64,000 nucleotides of DNA from Piezodorus guildinii (GCA_023052935.1 CM041297.1:108491563-108555562); one strand, 5' to 3'. Shown: positions 46,354 through 59,299, counted from the first letter of the stretch. Notes: generated from the letters alone by a model not told the origin. Numbers and translations are program-made.

Positions 46354-46435
46354 TTTTTTTTTTATTTTATTTTATATGCAGTTTAAAACGTTATCATTTA
46401 CAGAATAAAATGTTTTACAGTAAATTACAAAAAAA

Positions 46436-46570
46436 TCGTTTTGGTTTATTATTTTCAATAATGAACCTTTGTAATCGATCAAAAAAAAAAAAACCAAATA
46501 CTCCTCTTCCAAAATTGAGGGCTTACCTTTCAAGATGCGAAGAACCCGAATAACAGATAAAAAAATCCGT
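46436..46570 (+). repeat. Dispersed repeat R2, copy 2
   Basis: It matches 31617-31750 through TTTATTATTTTCAATAATGA, TTGAGGGCTTACCTTTCAAG and the following ACCCGAATAACAGATAAAAA. Confidence 0.55.
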
Positions 46571-47041
46571 TTCTACTAATTAATAAATACCAATTTCATA
46601 GAGAATTAAATTTCCTATAAAAGAAAAAAGAAATCATTGAAATGGCTAAAGAACTAGCAGAGATATAGATAACGTTTTGAAATTAGCAGTGGTGATATTA
46701 CATTTTCCTTTGAATTGTTTATTGCTTTTTATATTACTTAATTGCCTATCTACAGCTTTATGAACAGTTATACCGTAATATTGTAATTTGGAAATAATAA
46801 ATCATTGTGTAGTAACTATAGTAAAGTTACTAAGTATTAGATCATTCAATATACATACATTAAATCTGATTACACGAAATGCGTGTTTTAGCGTCGGTTA
46901 TTAATTCTAATCGATTGGTTCCTTTTGTTATCAGCTGTTATCTACCTACTTGGATATTTTAATGGGCGATAAAATGGAATGTGTACACCTGCTTTAATTT
47001 ATCCAATTCAATGTATTATTCTTTATCATATTTTATTTAGA
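46571..47041. other. AT-rich stretch, nothing recognised
   Basis: No repeat or frame of note lies between the R2 repeat and the SINE target site. Confidence 0.4.
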
Positions 47042-47378
47042 TTAATTCAATGTCCATGGGAGCGGCGTGGTCTAGTGGGTAGAGCGCTAGTCTACTGTGC
47101 TCCGGGTCCTGGGTTCGAATCCTGGATGTGGCGGAATATTATTTATTCTGTTATTTCAGCCGGGGAGCGATCCTGGGATATGGAGACCCTCCTGGGGCAC
47201 ACCCAGCCTATTAAGTGTGTACCCAAAAATGGGGTAAAAACCTGGCGGCTGAGCGTGATCTTGGCCGAATCACCTCATCGCACGGCCGTTGGCCTAGAAA
47301 CAGTACGAATATCTATATTAACTGAGCCTAAAACTCTTCATAAGTTGTAGTGGTACAGGTTTTTTAATTCAATGTCCA
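47042..47378 (+). mobile_element. tRNA-derived SINE, family 1, full length with target-site duplication
   Basis: The element 47057-47363 is flanked by perfect 15 bp direct repeats TTAATTCAATGTCCA (47042-47056 and 47364-47378). It has a complete tRNA-like head (A box GGTCTAGTGGGTAGAGCGC, B box GGTTCGAATCC), the family body and a short T-rich tail (ACAGGTTT). The perfect target duplication implies recent LINE-mediated insertion. The 123-codon frame reading through it is not a gene. Confidence 0.95.
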
Positions 47379-47439
47379 AGATCATTGTCATTCTCTGAAT
47401 GTTTATTATCTCCAAATTAATATTTTATTTATAGAGCTC

Positions 47440-47471
<32 letters not shown>

Positions 47472-47894
47472 GTAAGAAGTTATTACTGCTCATTTTAAAT
47501 GAATGGAAGTAAAGTATTAAATTAAAAATTCAATGATGTTGTCTTCTAGTCAATAAAATCTATTTATTTTTATTGGTTCTATAATTTTAAGTGAAATGAG
47601 TCTACTTATGAGGTAATATAGTGATTCATAAATAAAACAATACTTAGACAGGATTTATAATGATTTTTTGAAACTTGTAAAATCAATCTGTAAACTTCAC
47701 ATTCCAAGACTTGAGCCCTTTTGCCTAAACATCAGTGAATTAAAATCATCACTGCAGTGAGTTGGTTGATGCGTCATAAACCCTTTAAGTAATCACAATT
47801 TTGAGGAATTACATAATTTTGCATTTTATTACATAGATAAATTTATTAGTCATTTGCCTCAGTATTATTACTTCTTACACCACTGTGAATGAGA

Positions 47895-48005
47895 ACTAAT
47901 CATGATCATTAGGCTAGAAATATTGTATACCTTAATTGTACATATTTGTTGTTCTTAAGGGACTATATCCCAGAATAAAGATTATTTTCTATTCTATTAT
48001 ATTCT
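47895..48005 (+). mobile_element. LINE 3' end
   Basis: It contains the hairpin GGGACTATATCCC, followed by AGAATAAAGATTATTTTCTA and a TTCTATT repeat. This is the plus-strand counterpart of the tails at 5110-5160 and 24793-24832, with no coding sequence left. Confidence 0.6.
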
Positions 48006-48857
48006 ATGGGCTAATAACAGTTTAGTAATATCTTTGTCATTGCGGTTGAAAACGTCTTTGAGTAGAAATAATATGTATTAAAAGATAAAAATTTTTATTT
48101 AATAATAAATAAGGATGTTAACTTTTTGAGATTTGAAAAGCACAAGATTTTTTAAATTTAAAATCATGCTGGAAAGTTTATGTTGAATAGATTTATTAAT
48201 ATACCTTCAAATATACTTTAAATTTTATAGAAACATCACACTCATAAAATTAAACTTTAAAAAAAAAAGTGAGAAAATCATTAAAAATTCTTCATCACCG
48301 CAAGGTTTGGACCATTAATAAAAAGTGTCTCATAACTTTTTCCTTCTCTCTTGGGGCTGTTGTCATTGTCATTTTTCCCCAGAAAAAGCAATGCCCCCTC
48401 ATCGCTGTTGCTAGATTCATTTTCTTAATTGTTGTTTAAAAAATGAAGTGTTTAATATCCGGTATATTTATTGAAAGTGATTTGAAATTAATGACTGCCG
48501 TGTGGTCAGTAGCACTTCAAGGAGAATCACTTTTCAGCTCGATGACCTTATCTTAGTTACTCATGTTTATAATAGCCCCATTTCTTTTTCCTAGAGTAGG
48601 TAGTGTATTTGTGTTGTGGTCCCGTTATAATGTATCCTATATTTTAATTAATATTTTTATATTAAAAACAAATTGAAATGTTTTCAGTGTTCAATATTTT
48701 AATGACACGACTAAAGAGAATATTAATTTATATCTGTATGGGCTAAAGCAATTGTAATGACTTTTAATTATAGTAATCGTAATATATCGGATGGGTGATT
48801 TTATTAGTAATTATTTTTATTTTAAAGTTTAATTTAAGTGACTAGTGACTCCTGGTC
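48006..48857. other. AT-rich stretch, nothing recognised
   Basis: This is unique AT-rich sequence; no frame of note. Confidence 0.4.
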
Positions 48858-48975
48858 TAAGGTTCGAACCCCCAATTGAGGCAGAATTAATTCTGCTATT
48901 TCAGCCGTGAACCGTCCTGGGGTAATGAAACAGTCTAATTTTTATATGTCCTGAACCCAAGACCCTTCAAAGTTT
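48858..48975 (+). mobile_element. SINE family 1, strongly decayed
   Basis: The B box (AGGTTCGAACCCC), GGCAGAATTAATTCTGCTAT, a trace of the body, and the tail CTGAACCCAAGACCCTTCAA remain. Confidence 0.6.
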
Positions 48976-51079
48976 TTTTTTCATACATAAAAAACAAAAT
49001 CACGGTGAATCGTCCTATATTTTCCTATCTTCGTAACGTAGTACGTTATGCTAACTGATAGGTATTTCGACAAAGGTACTCGGTTACATAATTGTTACGA
49101 AATCCGTGTGAAAATTAGTTAAGCACTAAATAGGAAAAAGTAAATCCTTGCTGTATCGGATCAGTATCTCTTCTTTATATTTATTCAACACTGTATTCTT
49201 CGCACGTAAAAACAGTTGTAGTCCGCCTTTACATGACAGTTTTTTTTTTGTATTTTTCTGGTCTGAGGATTAATAGAAAATAAAATTATTAACAATCATT
49301 ATAATACTATTTTCTCGTTTATTTCAAGTTATTTAATATTTTTTATGCATCATAAAAAAGATAGGGTTGTAAAATAAGATTATGGCCGATTTTTACTTGG
49401 CGAGTTTTCAATAAAAATCTCAGATTCTTGTAGATATTTTAATGATTTTATGATTTGTTATTTAATCAAAAATTATATATTTTTGATATATTATGCTTGA
49501 ATTTGGTCATAATTAACAGTTAAGAAACGACCCAAGCGCTTTGCGTCTTCCAAGTCAAAATTTCCGGTTCTGTGCAGCGGATTTTTTGGAAAAAAAAAAA
49601 AAAAATCATTAATTGACGAAAATTATTTTTTTTCTCTCCATTTTGTGCAAGCAAAATATCTCTTAAAATAGAATCTCGGTTCGAACTGATGCATAAAAGT
49701 ATTAATTACTTTTTTTTTTAAATTGTAAATTAGACCAAGTTAACATGATTTCATTAGGACAGGAGGATTAAATTGAAATATTGAAAAATGCTACGAACTT
49801 ATTTTAATAATATATTATGTTATATAATATAAATATTTAATGTTAAAATTTGTTTAATATTCACTCATTTCACCTTAAAAAAATAAATAAATACAAATAA
49901 TTTTTTTTTTAAATAAAAGAGGAATAACTCTTAAATAGCAATCTCGAATTAAATTATTAAATTGGATCATTGTGCATCAAATTTTAAAAAATTAATAAAA
50001 GTAACTTCGAGTATTTCAGTGCAGTATGAACACTGCTAGAATAATAACAAAAAAAAAAAATCATTAATTGACGAAACTTATGAATGAATGATATTGGATA
50101 ATATAAAATTAAATCAAGTGATGAGATGGAAATTAGAAAAGGTATAACAGATATACCCTGTTTACGATTCATAATTTGTAGTTAATTAAAAATATTTAAT
50201 TGTTGAATTTGTTTTCATCCTGGAGATCATTTTTGTAATGACAGAACCCCTGAAACATTGTTAAATAAATGTTGAAATTTTTTGAAGAAATAGTTAAAAT
50301 TAATGGAAGAGTAATATTCCGTATAAAACTAACAAGCCTAAATATTTTAATTAAAACGCGATTACGGTAAATTTTATATTTATTTATGAGTGATATACTA
50401 CCTAATTTGGCGTATTTATGAAAATATTGAATTGATTTGTGTTTGTTTCTGTTATGTTTTCATTGTTCGATTGTTTGAATTCGTGCGTGAATATGCCTGA
50501 GCCCGAAAAAGAACAGCAATATTTTTTGTCTATATAGATTATTTAGTTCTTCTTGAAAAAATTCGTGGCTTTGCTATGGAAAAAGTGTAATTTTTTATTA
50601 AAAAAAAAAAAAATATGTATTTTTTTTTTTTTTTAACCCTCCCGAGTATAAGGATTGCGTCATACAGCAGGCAGTTATATCATTAAATGAAACTACAAAA
50701 AAAATATTATTCGTCGCAAATCGATAGTTGTCCTACAGATGAAAAAATCGATTACCGCACTGCGTGTCCCTTTCTGCATCACTGAGGGCCTGCTGAGTTT
50801 ACTTCCTGCCGACTTACTCCAACATCAACTTACCCCAAACGTTGTAATGCTTACGAACCACAACGTAGTCATTGTCCATTGTGCTTTTGTCGATTATGTA
50901 GAAATATGACAGTGAAGGTGTTTATATAGTTGTTACTAGATGCACTATTCTACCAGACAAGTTGACATCAAGCGAAGTCATGTTCCGAATAATATTACCA
51001 TGTTCCGCTTTTACTGTAACTGCTCAACGTTTTTTTTCAGAAATCATTCTGGTGTTAAATAACCTCTCCCTCTTTTCAC
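48976..51079. other. AT-rich stretch, nothing recognised
   Basis: Two A runs followed by ATCATTAATTGACGAAA (49606 and 50059), each in similar AT-rich context, may mark a diverged repeat pair. A GC-richer patch at 50750-50960 is unidentified. No gene is seen. Confidence 0.4.
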
Positions 51080-51740
51080 CGGTTTTCGCGTTTTATTGAG
51101 TCCAAATGGCCAAGTCCCGCAAAAAGGTCTGTGTGCGTGTGTGTAGTAAGTCTAGTGCTAACATTTTAAGTCGTACGAAACTGAAATTTTATATTTAAGA
51201 CATCTATACGCCAAAAGAACCACATTATACCATGCATTTTGGACGACTCTGATGTAAAATTTAGTAGGCTCTAATATGATGTCGGTTGCATTTTGATTGA
51301 AATATTCAGCTGACAGGGCTTAAATTCCGATATTTTAAATTTTCTTCTTCTTAAGTACCTTCAATTTCGTAGATTTTAAAACATTAGGCACACCATCTTG
51401 TTAGCATTGATAAATAACGGCCAAATATGCAAGTTGAGCTAATTTGATAAACAACTATAAGAGAAAAGTATAAACATATTTTTTATACAATTTTTGTGTT
51501 TTTGACCACAAGACTAGTAATATAGATGCTTTATATATCGTTGGACAGCTAGAGATTTTAGAAAAAAGATTATCTAATAAGGAACTGTAAAAGTTAAGAA
51601 AGAGAGATGAAAAGCTGATGAAACTAACTAAGTGTTGTCGATAAAAATAAACCATTTTAATAAACCACATGATTCTATTGAAATTAAATTTAATAAATTC
51701 TTTAACAATTTATTTTCATCTCTAAAAGTATTTAATTTTA
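51080..51740 (-). mobile_element. Family H repeat, partial and diverged
   Basis: It starts with a body block near the microsatellite (GAGTCCAAATGGCCAAGTCC, GT run at 51130-51145) and runs to the region before the head (AATTCTTTAAC). Both termini are lost. Confidence 0.68.
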
Positions 51741-51937
51741 AGTACCTAAGTAACTTAAAGCTTAGTTTTCGTATTGTTCCTATCCTTTATTTCTGCTTTT
51801 TTTATTAATGTATTATCTGTTCTGTATTACAGTTTTATAATTTATCCATATTTTTATAATTTATTGCTCCAGTTCGTGAGTAAATACAAATGTTTAGTTT
51901 TATGTTCGGTTTCTGGTTTCGCCCATGTTAATTTTCA

Positions 51938-51970
51938 CCAACGTTTCACTAGAATGCTGCCTTCTTCAAT
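51938..51970 (-). ncRNA. Degenerate hammerhead-like motif
   Basis: On the minus strand the order is UUGAAGA, AGGC..., GUGAAACGUUGG. It shares the GAAACGUUGG end and a near-CUGAAGA box with the Penelope-type motifs, but stem II pairs poorly. Confidence 0.28.
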
Positions 51971-52021
51971 GCCTAAGTAAGAATGACTACAATTACTTAA
52001 GGAGCATTTAAAAAGATTTGT

Positions 52022-52272
52022 TTGTTTATTTATTTGACGTCCCTTTATGCTGCTGTGGCTAATCGGACGATGATACAGTGGGAGTCCTAAATTTTGTCCA
52101 TCTAGGTTTAATAAGGATAGGGATCTTTAACGAGTACCTGACATCGCACAGGCTCTAGACCACCTTTTAACGTATAACTAAGGATTTTTTTACTCCCATT
52201 AAAATCCTAGGGCCGCCTGCGGGTTTGAGCCCGGGACATTGCGCATAGGAGGCTGTTATGCTAACCACCATG
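52022..52272 (-). mobile_element. tRNA-derived SINE, family 3, best copy
   Basis: On the minus strand it begins near 52272 with a tRNA-like head: GTAGCATGGTGGTTAGCATA (A box) and a B box GGGCTCAAACCCGC. It continues through GGCCCTAGGATTTT to the conserved GCCACAGCAGCATAAAGGGA block and a TAAATAAA tail near 52030. Other copies: 2384, 31955, 59300 and a scrap at 34882. Confidence 0.78.
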
Positions 52273-54770
52273 CTACAGAAAAACCCCATAAAGATTTATT
52301 TTCAATTACGTTTCAGAGGCGCTTAATAGTCATTAAAATTACTCTTATATACATTTTTTTTTTTAAATACCGTTTCTTGACTGTTCTCCTGGAAAACATT
52401 CACACAGTATTTTCACAGTTTTCAGGCTCTGGGAAAACCGGATAACGAATCTGTTCCGAAACTTCAGGTATTCAGTCGTCCATTCATCCGCAGTTTTCTT
52501 ACATTTCGATTTCCTTTTTTTTTTTTTTTTTCTTTTCCTTGAATCGCTCCATCGCACTGACCGTTTTCATGGTTATATCCAATTCGCGGATTCAGGCGTT
52601 TAGTTTTTCTAATAAGTCGGGTTTCCCCTTTGCTCTGTGAAATGATTTATTTTCTTCATTTTTTTCTCCCTTCAATCTCCCAACAGGAAAACTTTATTCT
52701 GGGTATTGCCAATATCAGGAAATAGGAGAGATCTTTTGGGTTTCCAGTTCGTTCCCACTGGTATTTATTTCGTAATCGTTCCCATCTATTTCTTAATTTT
52801 AAAAATAAAGCTTGTATTTACTAAGAACAATTTTGTTGCTTCACATAAAAATCCTAAGTCGACTAATTGATTGTTCCATATTAATCATTATTTTATTTGC
52901 TGACAATTAAAAAAAAAAAAAAAAATATTCGCATGAAAAGTCTATAGTATACACAAATCGCGTTCTGAATTCGACACAACTTACTTAATGTAACAGCTCA
53001 TTAATGTTCTTTTATGCTTCTAACCTAACCACATCAAATTTCCCTAATTTTGGTTGGTTTTATGGTTCCTCTAGATTTTCAGAACCGAAATCGTACGCGG
53101 CATTTTCTGAAGCCGCAGGTTCAATTTTTTTTTCATCTTAAACCACTATTTCTCAATTCACCCTCGAAACATAATCATTGATTTAGTGGTACTACGTAAC
53201 CTATAAACCTGAATACAGTAACGATACCTGAGAATTGATCTCTGCAGGTTATGGCAGATGATTCTACTACCTACTTCTGCCATTCCTTTACGAACCAACT
53301 GTGTAGATCCAGTTCTTGCAGAAAAATTCGCGTGACCTCGAAGGTTGTATCCTCACACATGTTCCAAATTATTTATTAAAAAATATATATTTTAAAACTA
53401 AAATAGATAGATAGATAAATGTTAATTGTTCAAGCAAATGCTTTTACGGTCGAGTTGAACAAAATTATTTAACTACAATAATTGAATCCTGTTTGACAAA
53501 TATAACAGACAAAATATAAAACAAAACAATAGTTACAGAATTTTCATAAACGAACAGTTGCAAAATCTTCATAAACAAACAGTGGATAATCTCTTAGTTA
53601 TTATGAATAAGGTAAATCCATATTTATTTAGATATAAACAAAAGAAAACATCAAAACAAGTCTAATTCTAAATTATAATAATTTTAGGCATTATTTAAAA
53701 TTAATAAACATGTATGCCTCTTAAATATAATTTTAATAGAAATAAGGGTACATTTTTATTCGATTTTTTTTTGCCAATAATAAAAAAATAATTTTAACTT
53801 TATTATTAATTACTCTTTCTTTTTTAAAATTATATTGGTTTTTTTTTTTTTTTCTTTTCTTTTAGGGCACATTATTACTGTTCTTAATAAAACAATTTAG
53901 GGTAACATTTTATACAATTTTGGTTCTGATTATAATAAAAATATTATAAACAAATAGTTATAATTTCATCATAAGTTAACCAAAAATAACTATTTATAAA
54001 TGTTAGATCAGCCAAAACCGTAGCAGGAAGATGTGTTTTTTTGCCAAGCGTTTATAATCCTTATTTATTAAGTCTAGTTCTTCATTTATTTGTTTCTTCT
54101 GATTATCTTTTCAGAATCCTTTATCAGGATTTTATCCCATATCCTTGATTCTGCTTAAGCTTTTTTTTTTAAATAGTTCGTCTGTGTTTCAAAATATTTT
54201 ATATACCCAAATTTATATTTTTCCTATTAAACCATTGCATCCACAACTCTTGCGGTGTTGTGGTTCTTCGTAGCCAAATCTATCTTCCTACTGTTACCCT
54301 CTTTATCCAGGTTACCTGGCACTATTCTTCCTTTTGGGTTTGCCCCAGGCGCCTCAAATCCTAGAGCTAACAGAGATGAGGAGTAGGTAGCATGTCGTCG
54401 CTGTTGTGTAAGCGATACTCCCATCCACTTCTGGGTCCCACGCTGTGTGTGAACCTTATGAAACTCCATCCCAGCTCTGATTTAGTTTCACAGAGGAGTT
54501 GCTATTGTCCCGAAATGTGTGGATTATTGTATTTTTAATAGATCCCAGATTTGTATTCCTATATAAAACGACTCAGCGAGGAAACAAAATAAAATGAAAT
54601 GCACATTACGTTTTCATGGCTGAAAAATGTGGCTTGGATTGTCTAAAATATTACTCATCGCTGCGTATTTTCTTTAAGATTCTAACTCCAAATATCGATC
54701 TTATCAACTTTTTTTTTTTTTTTCTATTATTCAGTATAAATTTAAATAATAAAAATTCCATTGTTTTGAT
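52273..54770. other. Mixed stretch, no gene recognised
   Basis: A GC-richer segment at 53050-53370 and another at 54225-54490 stand out. The latter has an 80-codon minus-strand frame (start MEFHKVHTQRGTQKW) of protein-like composition that I cannot identify. The rest is AT-rich with poly(A/T) runs. Confidence 0.35.
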
Positions 54771-55016
54771 TATATAATTTATTAGAACTATCTCTTCTTT
54801 TCAAATTTATTTATTATCATATAAATTAAATTAATACACCTTTCTTGACGTTTTAAAGTCTATGTATGCCCTAATCTTCATGTCCATTTAAAGTTGTTAT
54901 TAATTCCAAATTCAATTTACATTCATGAACCTCGGAACGCCAAGAAAAGTGTATTAATTATTTATTGTGATGATAAATAAATTTGAAAAGAAGAGATAGT
55001 TCTAATAAATTATATA
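54771..55016. mobile_element. Foldback element with 80 bp inverted arms
   Basis: Left arm 54771-54851 and right arm 54937-55016 are inverted copies with few mismatches. Outer ends are TATATAATTTATTAGAACTA and its complement; inner ends are TTAATACACCTTTCTTGACG and CGCCAAGAAAAGTGTATTAA. About 85 bp of unique sequence lie between. No coding capacity; a MITE or foldback of unknown family. Confidence 0.85.
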
Positions 55017-55269
55017 ATATCTGTTGTGGTCGTGAATAATGGTTAAGTCAAAATCTTTCATTTTACAGGCGAGCGACTTAAACTTTGCCTAATACCCAAA
55101 ATAGAGTAATTAACATACAGCTTTTCCTTTCACATGAAATTTCTTCTACCAAGAAATTTCTTTAACCAATTTAACACGACTTGGGAGAATGTCTGAGGGA
55201 GCGATACTTAGAATTAACTCATTTTGGATATAACTCGAGTTATCCAGTTTTTCACGACCACACAGATAT
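55017..55269. mobile_element. MITE-like element, family M, longer copy
   Basis: The ends ATATCTGTTGTGGTCGTGAA and TTCACGACCACACAGATAT are inverted repeats. The inner blocks AAAATCTTTCATT and TATAACTCGAGTTA match the 143 bp copy at 1818-1960 in reverse. It begins at the base where the foldback at 54771-55016 ends. Confidence 0.78.
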
Positions 55270-55404
55270 AATAAAATCCATTATTTTGATTTTTATCTCA
55301 CATTCGTTTGTCATGTATTCAAATTATTTTTATTGTTTGAATAAGCTTTAATTTGGTTCGTATTATTGGTGTATTTTTTACTATTAAAAAACAACAACTT
55401 GTAT

Positions 55405-55650
55405 TTCTACAACCCATGAAGGGTTTGGGTCTGGGTTGGGTACTTCGAGATTCGTACTGTTCCTACGAAAACGGCTGTGCAATCAGGTGATTAGGACGAG
55501 TTTACGCTCAGTCGCTGGGTTTCCCCTGGCTGTGTGTGCTCCAGAAGAGTCTTCATACCCTAGGGTCACCCCGCGGATGCAGTAACTGAATAAAAAATTA
55601 TTTTAACACAATCAAGATTGGTACCTGAGACCCATTATATCAACTAGAAC
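55405..55650 (-). mobile_element. SINE family 1, diverged copy
   Basis: On the plus strand: ACAACCCATGAAGGGTTTGG, a GATTCGTACTGTT block, GTGATTAGG, CTTCATACCCTAGGGTC, then traces of the B box. Same block order as the complement of 47057-47363. Confidence 0.75.
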
Positions 55651-55909
55651 ACACCTCTCCCTTCCATTTTTTATATATCTCCAAAGTTTTCCTTACTTTC
55701 TTTTCTTTTTAAAAATATTACATGCTTTAAAATTCAGTATTTCGTCTTGTATAATTTATCCTATTAATTTTTACTTTTTAGTTGTTTTAGAGTAACTAAT
55801 GTCTGAAGAATATTATGGTCAGTGTAGTCCCTTGTTCTATATTTTCATTATCCATCTACGAATAATGAATATAAGTGTATTAGTTGTATGTTTACTATTT
55901 ATTATTATT

Positions 55910-56281
55910 ACTAGCTGTTGCCCGCGACTTCGTCTGCGTCAATTTCTGTTATTATGATCGCGATTATTTGAAATAGTTTAAAATAATATATTAATTAATA
56001 TACTTCTGCTTAAATGATATTTTTAGTTTTATTTTCTTGTGGCAGAAGAACATGCTGGTTTTCTCAGCAACCCGATCTTGACAACGGATTATAGATGGCC
56101 GTGTGAAAAGCAGTCTTGCGTAAATCGATTTCTACGTGCTTTAATGTTTGCCCTTTAATTTATCAATTGTTACGGGAAATATAACTTGACGCTGGAAAAT
56201 AAAAAAAATATTCAATTCGAACCAGTAGTTTCTGAGATTAGCGCTTTCAAACAAACAAACTCTTCGGCTTTATAATATTAG
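55910..56281 (+). mobile_element. Interspersed repeat with CTAGCTGTTGCCCGCGACTT head
   Basis: It starts ACTAGCTGTTGCCCGCGACT, followed by TCGTCTGCGT, and ends with CAAACAAACAAACTCTTCGGC then TTTATAATATTAGT. This head and tail pair marks a very widespread insect repeat, often seen in butterflies and moths and in other orders, thought to be non-autonomous. The class is not certain. Confidence 0.75.
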
Positions 56282-57196
56282 TTAATATTCGACATAAAAT
56301 TGGCATGATATTTTACTTATGTGTTTGATAAAAAATAGTTAGGGAATCAATTTAGCAATTTAATACTTTAAAGCACATAGTCAAATTAAATAATATTTAT
56401 AATAAATAATTAATATTCATATAATTTATATTTATACATTTGAAATAAAGTATTCATGTATTAGTCTTGATTTTTTTCGTTAATATGAAGACTTTAAATG
56501 TCAACACAGAATTTTATTTATATAAACCCTTCAATCTCGGGCAGACCCTGAAAATCGCTCCCTTCTGACTCCTGACCCTCCGATATCTGATATTAAATGA
56601 GGCGTGCTAAGTCCCGATTGTGGCAATTTAGCAGCTTGTCTTGGAATTTTCTTGAATATCCATCTTTAGTTCACTTTAGAAAATTCCATTTTCTCATCAC
56701 ACAGAATTCTTTCTAGAATTTTTGATTTTAAGGAGTAATTTATCTATTAGGTATGAACGAAATGTTGTAATCAGTTAGGTTAAATGTATAGAAAGAATTA
56801 ATAAATGATGCCACACTCAATTATGAGATAATATAGCAATAGCAGTGGTAACTCCATATTTACATTTTCATAATTAAACATAAATTATTATAGAATTCAA
56901 ATTGTTTTGATATATTCTATTAATTATATCAGAGCTACCAATTAATTTATTATTCCCATATTACAAAAAAATAAATGTTTGTTTGTTTTCTGTTTTAGGT
57001 AAGTGTAGATGAGTATCTACTGTTAAGAACACGTTGCTAGAAGATGCTTTGAAGGTAAAAGATAGCTTATCGTAATGTGTAGGCCATTTCCAAGTAATTA
57101 ATTTCTATTCCAGAATTAATTATCCTTGACAAAATGTCATATGAGAAAAAGTTGGTTTCTTCTGTTTCCTACAAGCTTTTTTTATTTTTATAATAT
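56282..57196. other. AT-rich stretch, nothing recognised
   Basis: A GC-richer patch at 56520-56660 is unidentified. The rest is AT-rich and lacks frames. Confidence 0.4.
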
Positions 57197-57531
57197 CTAA
57201 ACTATTGAAGGGAGCGGCGTGGTCTAGTGGATAGAGCGTCTGCTGTGCTCCGGGTCCTGGGTTCGAATCCCGGCTGTGGCGGCATATTATTTATTCTGCT
57301 AATACAGTCGGGGGGCGACCCCAGGGTATGGAGACCCTCCTGGGGCAGACCCAGCCTCTATAAAGTGGGTACCCAAATTAATTGGGGAAAAACCTGGCGG
57401 CTGAGCGCGATTAAGGCCTAATCACCTCATTACACTGCCGTTGGCCTTGAAACAGTACGAATCTCTATATGTACTAAGTCCAAGACCCTGCATGGGTAGT
57501 AGTGGTACAGGTTTTTTTTCTAATCTATTGA
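57197..57531 (+). mobile_element. tRNA-derived SINE, family 1, full length with target-site duplication
   Basis: The element 57211-57519 has a head GGAGCGGCGTGGTCTAGTGG and B box GGTTCGAATCCC but lacks nine or so bases in the anticodon region. It is flanked by CTAAACTATTGA (57197-57208) and CTAATCTATTGA (57520-57531), an 11/12 match. The 64-codon frame inside is spurious. Confidence 0.9.
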
Positions 57532-57889
57532 AAAAAAAAATCCTTGATCCGTCTCACATTTAATTATTGTCTTGGAATTAATTTGTTGTATATTATAGGT
57601 AATTTACGTAGCATATCAAGAGATGTTTTATTAGTAACTGTTGTTAACTTTGTCTTGAAAAAACATTTAAGCTCCTTGATATTAAGATAACAGATAATAA
57701 TAATAATAATAATTTAATGTTATAATATTACACATTTCATCAGTTTTATTGGCGTTGAATTACTAAGAAAATGTCTTCATATTATAAACCATAATATTAT
57801 TTAACTCATGCTATAATACACCAATGTTAAAACAGCATAATAGTTCATAATATTATACTATTTAATGGTATATTTTACTAACTTATTTT
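57532..57889. other. AT-rich stretch
   Basis: An (ATA)n-like run lies at 57694-57712. A similar (ATA)n block with TTTAATGTTATAATATTACA recurs at 58193-58230. No gene. Confidence 0.45.
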
Positions 57890-58180
57890 TACTCTCACTT
57901 ACCTGTATATATGAAGTAAGGGAAAGTATTGCGGTCTTGAAAATTTTCGAATTCCAGTTTTCAACAAAAATAGTCGTTTTAGGGTCCCCTGAGTCTGTAT
58001 GTAAGTCTCACTAATGATCTGTATGTCCGTGTATATGTGGTTAGTCTAGTTTTATAGAACTGAAACGATAAGTTGTATAGAACTGAAATTTCATATTTTA
58101 AGAGCACCTATGCCTGTGATGTTACTGCAACTTTTCCATCAAAATCAGCCAAACAGAAGAGCCACTTTGTACTATGTATT
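57890..58180 (-). mobile_element. Family H repeat, 3' part
   Basis: It contains the end of the element in minus orientation: TTACTCTCACTTACC, then AAGGGAAAGTATTGCGGTCT, AAATTTTCGAATTCCAGTTT. The match stops in the body at about 58180. Confidence 0.7.
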
Positions 58181-59299
58181 TTGATTACAAATAATAATAA
58201 TAATGGTTTAATGTTATAATATTACACATTTCATCTGTTGCATTAGTTATTTTATTAAATAATAATAATCGATTACGAAAACAATTTTTAAACGTCCCTC
58301 GTAATTTAAGATTGCACGTATAATCCGAAAAACGGATTTAAAAAAAAAAATTCCATCTCCTAGAATATTGCGCAACTTTTTTTTTCAGTTTCTTTGAGAT
58401 GTGGCACCAAAATCACATGTCAAAAGTGATTTACGTAGCTCGATTTAAAAATCAGCCATTAGAGATGTATGCAAAAATGTCTGAATTTATTTATAAAGAT
58501 GTGGTGGAGTATTTTATGCAATTAGTGCTCCGAGAAATTAAAGAAAAATTATGAATATGTTATCAATTGGAGAGGTTATATTCTAAAGATACAGAAAACT
58601 TGCTGGTAGGTAGAGTTTATTTAATCAATCCTCGGGGTGTTGAAATGTCTTCTTTTTTTTTTTTTTTGCTTTATTTTCTCCCTCTGTTTAAATTTCTGAT
58701 AATAATAATCCATTGTGTGTAATAATTTTCTACGTTTTTTTTCAATGGAACACTCCAGTTTTTATCGGAACTGACAAAGGAATTTTCTTCTTCCTGGATC
58801 CAGAATAATGTTACAGCTGTGTTGTCCAGTTAATTAAAAAAAAAAAAAGTGCTTATCCAAGATACCCTAGCATTCCTGAAGTTGCCACTAACAATTGTCG
58901 GAATAACACAGTGTCCATTTCTTCTGCTAGTGGGAAGACAAGCCCACCACCCAACGCGGGTGAGGTAATGACTGGAAGATTACATGGGGCGAAAACACTC
59001 GCGGTAATGACCACTCCGTACTAACTCACCCTAAAATAACTGCTAATCAAAGTGCCATTTCTACACTGGGAGATATATATATATATTATATATATTATAT
59101 ATATATATGTGTGTGTGTTTGTGTGTGTGAATTCATAATATATTAAAATAATTTAAATTTAATCTCTGCTTATTTCAAGGCTTCAAGTATCGATCTCGTT
59201 GTACTATAACTTTCTTATAAATTATACTTTATGACAGTTTCGGTTATATATGCGTTTATGTACAGGCTTAGGTTTCATTTATTTATCCAAAAATGATGG
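58181..59299. other. Mixed stretch, no gene
   Basis: A GC-richer unique patch at 58850-59060 is unidentified. A (TA)n and (TG)n tract lies at 59071-59128. Confidence 0.4.

Noticed and set aside
47056..47130. Possible functional tRNA genes at SINE heads (43722, 47057, 57211)
   Set aside because: A and B boxes are present but the acceptor and anticodon arms do not pair properly and each head runs into the same SINE body.
46979..47350. 123-codon plus-strand frame
   Set aside because: It reads through the full-length family 1 SINE and its flank; no protein identity.
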